From the NCBI GenBank assembly GCA_946480055.1, contig CAMLID010000025.1:1-43655 (forward strand): 43,655 bases of DNA, read 5' to 3'. The notes under the pieces are model-generated. The model was not told where the DNA came from. It was given only the letters and a program-made list of their open reading frames with translations, and made no database searches. The position numbers were made by a program, and so were the translations under genes. Shown one piece after another: positions 39,175-43,655 of the stretch (position 1 is the stretch's first letter; every line of letters begins with the position of its first letter). This stretch comes from an uncultured Lysobacter sp. (GTDB taxonomy: Bacteria > Pseudomonadota > Gammaproteobacteria > Xanthomonadales > Xanthomonadaceae).

Positions 39175-40803
39175 TCAGGCGGCTCGGTAGTGGTCCTGCA
39201 TCGGATAGCGGCGCGCGTATAGACCGAACGCGGCCGCGGCGACGAAGGCGAAGCCGGCGAAGAAGAACATCAGGAACGCGTTTTCGCTGAGCCCGGTGCC
39301 GGCGATGTGCGAGGTCACCGTCGCGTTGCGCACCGCGGCGTTGGTCAGCATCACCCACAGGTTGCCGAAGGTGCTGGTCAGGTACCACAAGGCCATGATC
39401 ACCCCCTTCATCGCATGCGGCGCCTGGCTATAGGCGAATTCCAACGCGGTCGCCGAGACCAGGATCTCGCCGAAGGTCAGCAGGACATAGGGAACGACCT
39501 GCCAGGCCAGCGACATGGGGTGGCCTGCGTCCATATACAACTGCAGCACCGCCGCGACGATCCAGGACAGGCCCGAGATCGCGATGCCGAAGCCCATGCG
39601 CCGCAGCGGCGTGGGATTGAGCCCGACCCGGCGCAGCGCCGGATACAGCAGCAGGTTGTTGAACGGGATCAGCAGCATCACCAGCAGCGGATTGATCGCC
39701 TGCATCTGCGAGGCCGCGGCACGCGCGCCGCCTTCGGCGGAGATCAGCCAGTTGGGCCACCACCACAGGTCGGTCGGCACCACCATCTTCTGGCCCTGCA
39801 GCACCCAGGTCGACGCCTTCTGGTCGAACAGCGACCAGAACGGGGTCACCAGGGCGAACACGATCACGATGCGCAGCACCGCGCGCACACCGTCCACGGC
39901 CGCGTCCGCATGCTTGCCGCGTGCGCGGTCGAGCTGCAGCGAAATGCCGTAGCCGCCGAAACCGATCAGCAGGCCCAGCGCCAGGCAGGCGCTTTTGACG
40001 AAGCCCATCGCCGGCACGAAGCTCAGCGACAGCGCGCCGATGGCCAGCGCCACGCCCAGGCCGGCCACGATCGCGCCGGGGTTGCCCTGCCCGGCGACCT
40101 TGCCGCTCAGCGCAGTGCGGGCGACGTTGAAGAACGAATCCGGATCCGGCGCCTCGCGGGTAGGCGGCACCCGCACGTAGCGGTTCCGGCCCAGCCAGAA
40201 GATGAAGGTGGCCAGGAACATCAGCGCGCCGGGAATGCCGAAGGCGATGCTGGGGCCGTACTCGCGCAGGAAGATCGGCATCAGCAAGGACGCGAACAGC
40301 GAGCCGAAGTTGATCGTCCAATAGAACGCGTCGAACACCAGCTTGGCCTTGTGCTTGTTGCTCTGGTCGAACTGGTCGCCGCAGAACGACACCACCAGCG
40401 GTTTTATCCCGCCCGCGCCGAAGGCGATCAGGAACAGGCCGGTATAGAACCCGGTCTGGCTGTGCTCGAACATCGCCAGGCAGGCGTGGCCGGCGCAGTA
40501 GATCAGCGAGAACCAGATGACGGTGTTGTACTTGCCGAAGTAGCGGTCGGCCAGCCAGCCGCCGAGCAGCGGGAAGAAGTAGGTGCCGATCATGAAGCTG
40601 TGGAACACCTCCTTGGCCAGGTGCTCGCGCTCGGCCAGGTCGGAGGTGGACGCCAGCAGCAAGGTCCCGACCAGGAACGAGGTCAGGATGTTGCGCATGC
40701 CGTAGAAGCTGAAGCGCTCGGCCGCCTCGTTGCCGATGATGAAGGCGATCTGGCGGGGCATCCGCCCCTGCGAATCGGCAATGGCGGTGGCGGCTTGGCT
40801 CAT
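39175..40803 (-). CDS. POT-family proton-dependent oligopeptide transporter
   Basis: A protein of 542 aa with about fourteen membrane spans, of the POT/PTR branch of the MFS (DtpA/YjdL-like). The family motif near the start is NEAAERFSFYGMRNIL (ExxERFxYY), and GAGGIKPLVVSFCGDQFD is the second POT signature. It imports di- and tripeptides with protons across the inner membrane. The start at 40803 has CAGGA upstream. Downstream, the rhomboid gene begins 23 nt after the stop. Its presence beside peptidase genes (M14, M3) supports peptide uptake. Confidence 0.94.
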   Translation of the reverse strand: MSQAATAIADSQGRMPRQIAFIIGNEAAERFSFYGMRNILTSFLVGTLLLASTSDLAEREHLAKEVFHSFMIGTYFFPLLGGWLADRYFGKYNTVIWFSLIYCAGHACLAMFEHSQTGFYTGLFLIAFGAGGIKPLVVSFCGDQFDQSNKHKAKLVFDAFYWTINFGSLFASLLMPIFLREYGPSIAFGIPGALMFLATFIFWLGRNRYVRVPPTREAPDPDSFFNVARTALSGKVAGQGNPGAIVAGLGVALAIGALSLSFVPAMGFVKSACLALGLLIGFGGYGISLQLDRARGKHADAAVDGVRAVLRIVIVFALVTPFWSLFDQKASTWVLQGQKMVVPTDLWWWPNWLISAEGGARAAASQMQAINPLLVMLLIPFNNLLLYPALRRVGLNPTPLRRMGFGIAISGLSWIVAAVLQLYMDAGHPMSLAWQVVPYVLLTFGEILVSATALEFAYSQAPHAMKGVIMALWYLTSTFGNLWVMLTNAAVRNATVTSHIAGTGLSENAFLMFFFAGFAFVAAAAFGLYARRYPMQDHYRAA

Positions 40804-40938
40804 CTACGACGGTCCTGCGGTTGCGGTCCGCTAAGCCTAACCGATCGTCGCAGCCGCACCGCCGCTGCCGGGGCTGCCCTTCGGCGGACGGCGGCGGACG
40901 GCGCCGCATCCGACCCGATGCGGCACAGCCCGGCTCGG

Positions 40939-40964
40939 GGCCGGCTTGTCAGGCCGGCTTGTCA
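40939..40964. repeat. 13-bp perfect tandem repeat
   Basis: GGCCGGCTTGTCA occurs twice in a row between the GST stop and the POT start. It is a small, probably slippage-derived repeat, lying 8 nt past the GST stop on the reverse strand. Confidence 0.85.
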
Positions 40965-40972
40965 GGTCGCAC

Positions 40973-41602
40973 TCAGGCCCATTCGCTCAGGCCTTCGCGC
41001 TCGTACAGGGCCCGGAACGAGGGCCGCGCCTTCATGCGCCGGGCCAGCTCGCCCAGGTGCGGCCAGTCGTGCGCGGGGCGCGGGGTGTTGCGGCTCCAGC
41101 GCATCAGCATGGTCAGGTAGAAATCGACGATGCCGGGCGTCTCGCCCAGCAGGTAGGGGCCGTGCTCGGCCAAGTGGGCGTCGATGCGCTGCCAGGCCGC
41201 CTCGACGCGCTCGGCGATCGAGGCGCGCATCGCATCGGGCTCGGCGCCGGCGATGTCGCCCGGGTACCACCACAGCCGCAGCGGCGACTGCACGGCATTG
41301 GCCAGGTACAGCATCCACTGGTAGTAGCTGCCGCGGAGCGGGTCGGACGGCAGCGGCGCGAAGCCGGCCTCGGGATGGCGGTCGCCGAGCAGCAGCAACA
41401 GGCCGGCGGTCTCGTGCAGCGCCTCGCCGTCGACGATCAGGGTCGGAATGCGGCCGGCAGGATTCAGCGCCAGGTAGTCGGGGCGCTTGTGCGCGCCGCT
41501 GTCGATGTCGGTCAGGCGCAATTCGTGCGGCTGGTTCAGTTCGATCAGCAGCCAATGCACGACCAGGCTGGCGGCACCGGGCGAGTAATAGAGCGCGTAC
41601 AT
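40973..41602 (-). CDS. Glutathione S-transferase family protein
   Basis: A protein of 209 aa with an N-terminal thioredoxin-fold domain (1-78: MYALYYSPGAASLVVHWLLI, then the NPAGRIPTLIVDG cis-Pro and ALHETAGLL glutathione-binding loop) and a helical C-terminal domain (90-205). The start YYSPGAASL is like that of beta-class and related GSTs. It may conjugate glutathione to electrophiles or act in thiol chemistry; the substrate is unknown. The start at 41602 was chosen because the fold begins there; the longer frame is not supported. It lies on the same strand and upstream of the POT gene. Confidence 0.92.
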   Translation of the reverse strand: MYALYYSPGAASLVVHWLLIELNQPHELRLTDIDSGAHKRPDYLALNPAGRIPTLIVDGEALHETAGLLLLLGDRHPEAGFAPLPSDPLRGSYYQWMLYLANAVQSPLRLWWYPGDIAGAEPDAMRASIAERVEAAWQRIDAHLAEHGPYLLGETPGIVDFYLTMLMRWSRNTPRPAHDWPHLGELARRMKARPSFRALYEREGLSEWA

Positions 41603-41771
41603 GCGGTCGATCCTGGAGGCGGCGGAGCAGTCTATGCCAGCCGCGCATCCGTACGCACGCGCGTGGAACGCGACATGCACGTGCTGACGCCGGCTGTCAG
41701 TAGTGTGCAAGCGATGCACAGCTGCGGCAGCAAGGCTCCGCTACCATTCGGACTGACCTGGGAGACCCCGC

Positions 41772-43538
41772 ATGACCCGCACGCTTCTGCTCGCCGCGCT
41801 GCTCGCCACCGCCCTGCCCGCCACGGCCGCCGATACCTCGCTCAGTACCGTTGCCGAACGCAGCGGTTTCATCAAGACCGGCCGCTACGACGAAGTGATC
41901 GCACTGTGCGAGGCCTACGCCCAGCGCTACCCGGACGCGGTGCGCTGCACCGACTTCGGCACCTCGCCCGAAGGCCGGCCGATGAAGCTGCTGATCGTCT
42001 CGCCGGCCGGCGCCTTCACCCCGCAGGCGGCCAAGGCCAAGAACCTGCCGGTGACCCTGATCCAGGGCGGCATCCACTCCGGCGAGATCGACGGCAAGGA
42101 CGCCGGCTTCCTGGCCCTGCGCCAGGCCCTCGACGGCGAGGCGGCCCAGGGCGCGCTGGCCAAGCAGGTGCTGCTGTTCGTGCCGGTGTTCAACGTCGAC
42201 GGCCACGAGCGCTACGCGCGCTGGAACCGTCCCAACCAGCGCGGCCCGGAGGAAATGGGCTGGCGCACCACCGCCCAGAACTACAACCTCAACCGCGACT
42301 ACCTCAAGGCCGACAGCGCCGAGATGCAGTCCATGCTCAAGCTGGTCGGCGCCTGGGACCCGCTGGTCTACGTCGACCTGCATGTCACCGACGGCGCCAA
42401 GTTCGAACACGACGTTTCGATCCAGGTCGAACCGGTGAAATCCGGCGACCTGCCCCTGCGCAAGGCCGGCACCGCGCTGCGCGACGGTGTGATCGGGCAA
42501 CTGGCCAAGCAGGGCTCGCTGCCGCTGCCCTACTACCCCTCGTTCGTGCGCAACGACGACCCCGCCTCCGGTTTCGAGGACTCGGTCGCGCCGCCGCGCT
42601 TCTCGCACGGCTATTTCCAACTGCGCAACCGCCTGGGCATGCTGGTCGAAACCCACTCCTGGAAGGACTACCCGACCCGGGTGCGGATCACCCGCAACAC
42701 CATCGTCGCCGTGCTCGAAGGCGTCGCCGCCAACGGCGCGGCCTGGCAGCGCGAAGCCGCCGCCGCCGACCAGCGCGCGGGCAAGCTCGCCGGCCAGCCG
42801 GTGGCGCTGGACTACAAGGCCGGCCCCAAGACCCGCACCGTCGCCTTCCGCGGCTACGCCTACACGCGCACGCCGTCGGAGATTTCCGGCGCGCTGATGA
42901 CGCGCTACGACGAGAACACCCCGCAGGTCTGGAACCTGCCGATGAAGGACGACGTCCAGCCCAGCCTGACCCTGAAGGCGCCGCGCGGCGGCTACCTGGT
43001 GCCGGCCGCGCACGCGGCCTGGGTCGCGGCCAAGCTCGACGTGCACGGCATCGCCTACCGTCGCCTCGACGGCGCCCTGCCCAAGGCCCGGGTCGAAACC
43101 TTCCGCGCCGACCAGGCCGACTTCGCCGCGCAATCGGTCGAAGGCCACCAGCGTCTGACCGCCAGCGGCGAGTGGAAGCCGGAAGTCCGCAACGTCGCCG
43201 CCGGCGCCCTGTTCGTGCCGATCGCCCAGCCCAAGGCGCGCCTGGCGATGGCGCTGCTGGAACCGCAGGCGCCGGACGCGCTCGCGGCCTGGGGCGAGTT
43301 CAACAACGCCTTCGAGCGCAAGGAGTACATGGAGGACTACGTGGCCGAGGAAGTCGCGCGCGAGATGCTCGCCGCCGATCCCAAGCTCAAGGCCGCGTTC
43401 GAGCAGAAGCTGAAGTCCGACCCGGCCTTCGCCAAGGACCCGCAGGCGCGGCTGGAGTTCTTCTACCGCCGCCACTCGTCCTGGGACGGCAGCTACCGCC
43501 TGTACCCGGTGCTGCGCATCGCCACGGTGCCGCGTTGA
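41772..43538 (+). CDS. M14-family zinc carboxypeptidase, exported
   Basis: A protein of 588 aa with a signal peptide (about residues 1-20; cut near ATA-ADTS). The M14 domain (about 40-320) has zinc ligands His102 and Glu105 (GGIHSGEIDGKD) and His204 (VDLHVTDG), with catalytic Glu293 (LVETHSW). The C-terminal 250 residues are extra and of unknown role. The family removes C-terminal amino acids or cleaves gamma-D-glutamyl bonds of murein peptides. The start has GGGAGACCCCGC in front. A further exported-protein gene overlaps or follows closely, so the two may be one operon. Confidence 0.9.
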   Translation: MTRTLLLAALLATALPATAADTSLSTVAERSGFIKTGRYDEVIALCEAYAQRYPDAVRCTDFGTSPEGRPMKLLIVSPAGAFTPQAAKAKNLPVTLIQGGIHSGEIDGKDAGFLALRQALDGEAAQGALAKQVLLFVPVFNVDGHERYARWNRPNQRGPEEMGWRTTAQNYNLNRDYLKADSAEMQSMLKLVGAWDPLVYVDLHVTDGAKFEHDVSIQVEPVKSGDLPLRKAGTALRDGVIGQLAKQGSLPLPYYPSFVRNDDPASGFEDSVAPPRFSHGYFQLRNRLGMLVETHSWKDYPTRVRITRNTIVAVLEGVAANGAAWQREAAAADQRAGKLAGQPVALDYKAGPKTRTVAFRGYAYTRTPSEISGALMTRYDENTPQVWNLPMKDDVQPSLTLKAPRGGYLVPAAHAAWVAAKLDVHGIAYRRLDGALPKARVETFRADQADFAAQSVEGHQRLTASGEWKPEVRNVAAGALFVPIAQPKARLAMALLEPQAPDALAAWGEFNNAFERKEYMEDYVAEEVAREMLAADPKLKAAFEQKLKSDPAFAKDPQARLEFFYRRHSSWDGSYRLYPVLRIATVPR

Positions 43539-43655
43539 GCCCGCGGGCGGCCGGCCTGCCCGCGCTGCGCCGCCTCGCCGTGCGGCTGCTGACGACCGTT
43601 GCCGTGCTGGCGGCGGTCGCGGCCGCGCCGGCCCACGCCGCCGAACACAAGACGC
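43535..43655 (+). CDS. Start of an exported protein (cut by window edge)
   Basis: Only the first 40 codons or fewer lie in the window. The frame encodes basic residues, a hydrophobic stretch (LLTTVAVLAAVAAAPAHAA) and EHKT, that is, a signal peptide with the cut after HAA. The frame may begin with TTG 43535, which overlaps the stop of the carboxypeptidase gene, or with GTG 43580. The product beyond residue 40 is not visible. The close overlap suggests translation linked to the M14 gene. Confidence 0.55.
   Translation, partial: MSPRAAGLPALRRLAVRLLTTVAVLAAVAAAPAHAAEHKT

Noticed and set aside
40973..41719. Longer start for the GST gene (41719)
   Set aside because: The added 39 residues are not typical of GSTs, and the fold begins at MYALYYSP at 41602.

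Overview
The window is high-GC DNA (roughly two thirds G+C by eye) from a gammaproteobacterium of the Xanthomonadaceae/Lysobacteraceae, most likely Lysobacter or a close relative. This placement is an inference. It rests on the gene content (OMPLA-type PldA, RluF, a TonB receptor beside an amidohydrolase, a LytTR protein with an N-terminal membrane region, M3 and M14 peptidases, a POT peptide transporter, a Lys/Ala-rich histone H1-like protein) and on many intergenic copies of a REP-like palindrome with the core GTAGGAGCGGCGTGAGCCGC. No rRNA, tRNA, CRISPR array, phage gene or transposase was seen. It reads as chromosomal backbone with many intergenic repeats.

Layout. 1-774: start of a cold-shock gene (reverse strand, cut by the window edge) divergent from a DUF456 membrane protein. 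0.9-3.1 kb: two lipid hydrolases, outer-membrane phospholipase A and a patatin. 3.3-4.9 kb: class I fumarase (reverse). 5.0-11.0 kb: forward-strand genes for a beta-lactamase-fold serine hydrolase with a membrane tail, an alpha/beta hydrolase, an ABC exporter and a lipoprotein PQQ-type sugar dehydrogenase, closed by a clear terminator. 11.3-13.7 kb: Tex (reverse). 13.9-15.4 kb: ferredoxin-NADP reductase and a thioredoxin-like protein with overlapping ends, behind a Fur-box-like palindrome. 15.4-17.7 kb: a membrane LytTR regulator divergent from an acyltransferase-3 protein. 17.9-23.6 kb (reverse): glutathione peroxidase, TonB receptor, exported amidohydrolase. 23.7-24.1 kb: a frameshifted glyoxalase/VOC gene. 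24.3-27.8 kb: M3 peptidyl-dipeptidase and a sirtuin. 27.8-28.4 kb: three tandem 158-bp units built from the REP-like element. 28.5-31.4 kb (reverse): glycerophosphodiester phosphodiesterase and an unrecognised two-gene unit (352 and 101 aa). 31.6-33.0 kb: APC amino-acid permease. 33.3-37.7 kb (reverse): CFA synthase-like methyltransferase, DUF3298 lipoprotein, RluF, small GNAT, histone H1-like protein. 37.9-39.2 kb: two small ORFs facing a decayed rhomboid fragment and an intact rhomboid gene. 39.2-43.7 kb: POT transporter, GST, M14 carboxypeptidase, and the start of an exported protein.

How the genes fit together. Exported peptidases (M3, M14), the TonB receptor, the amidohydrolase, the POT transporter and the APC permease fit an organism that lives on protein and peptides. 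PldA, patatin, GDPD and the CFA synthase-like enzyme form a phospholipid turnover and remodelling set. Fpr, the thioredoxin-like protein, glutathione peroxidase and GST belong to redox defence.

The best candidates for something undescribed are: the 352/101-aa unknown pair; the duplicated arrangement of small ORF facing a rhomboid 3' end, with possible sigma-54-type promoter elements; the 158-bp tandem array of REP-like units; and the near-perfect palindrome ahead of fpr. All functional claims come from reading the sequence. No searches were run.
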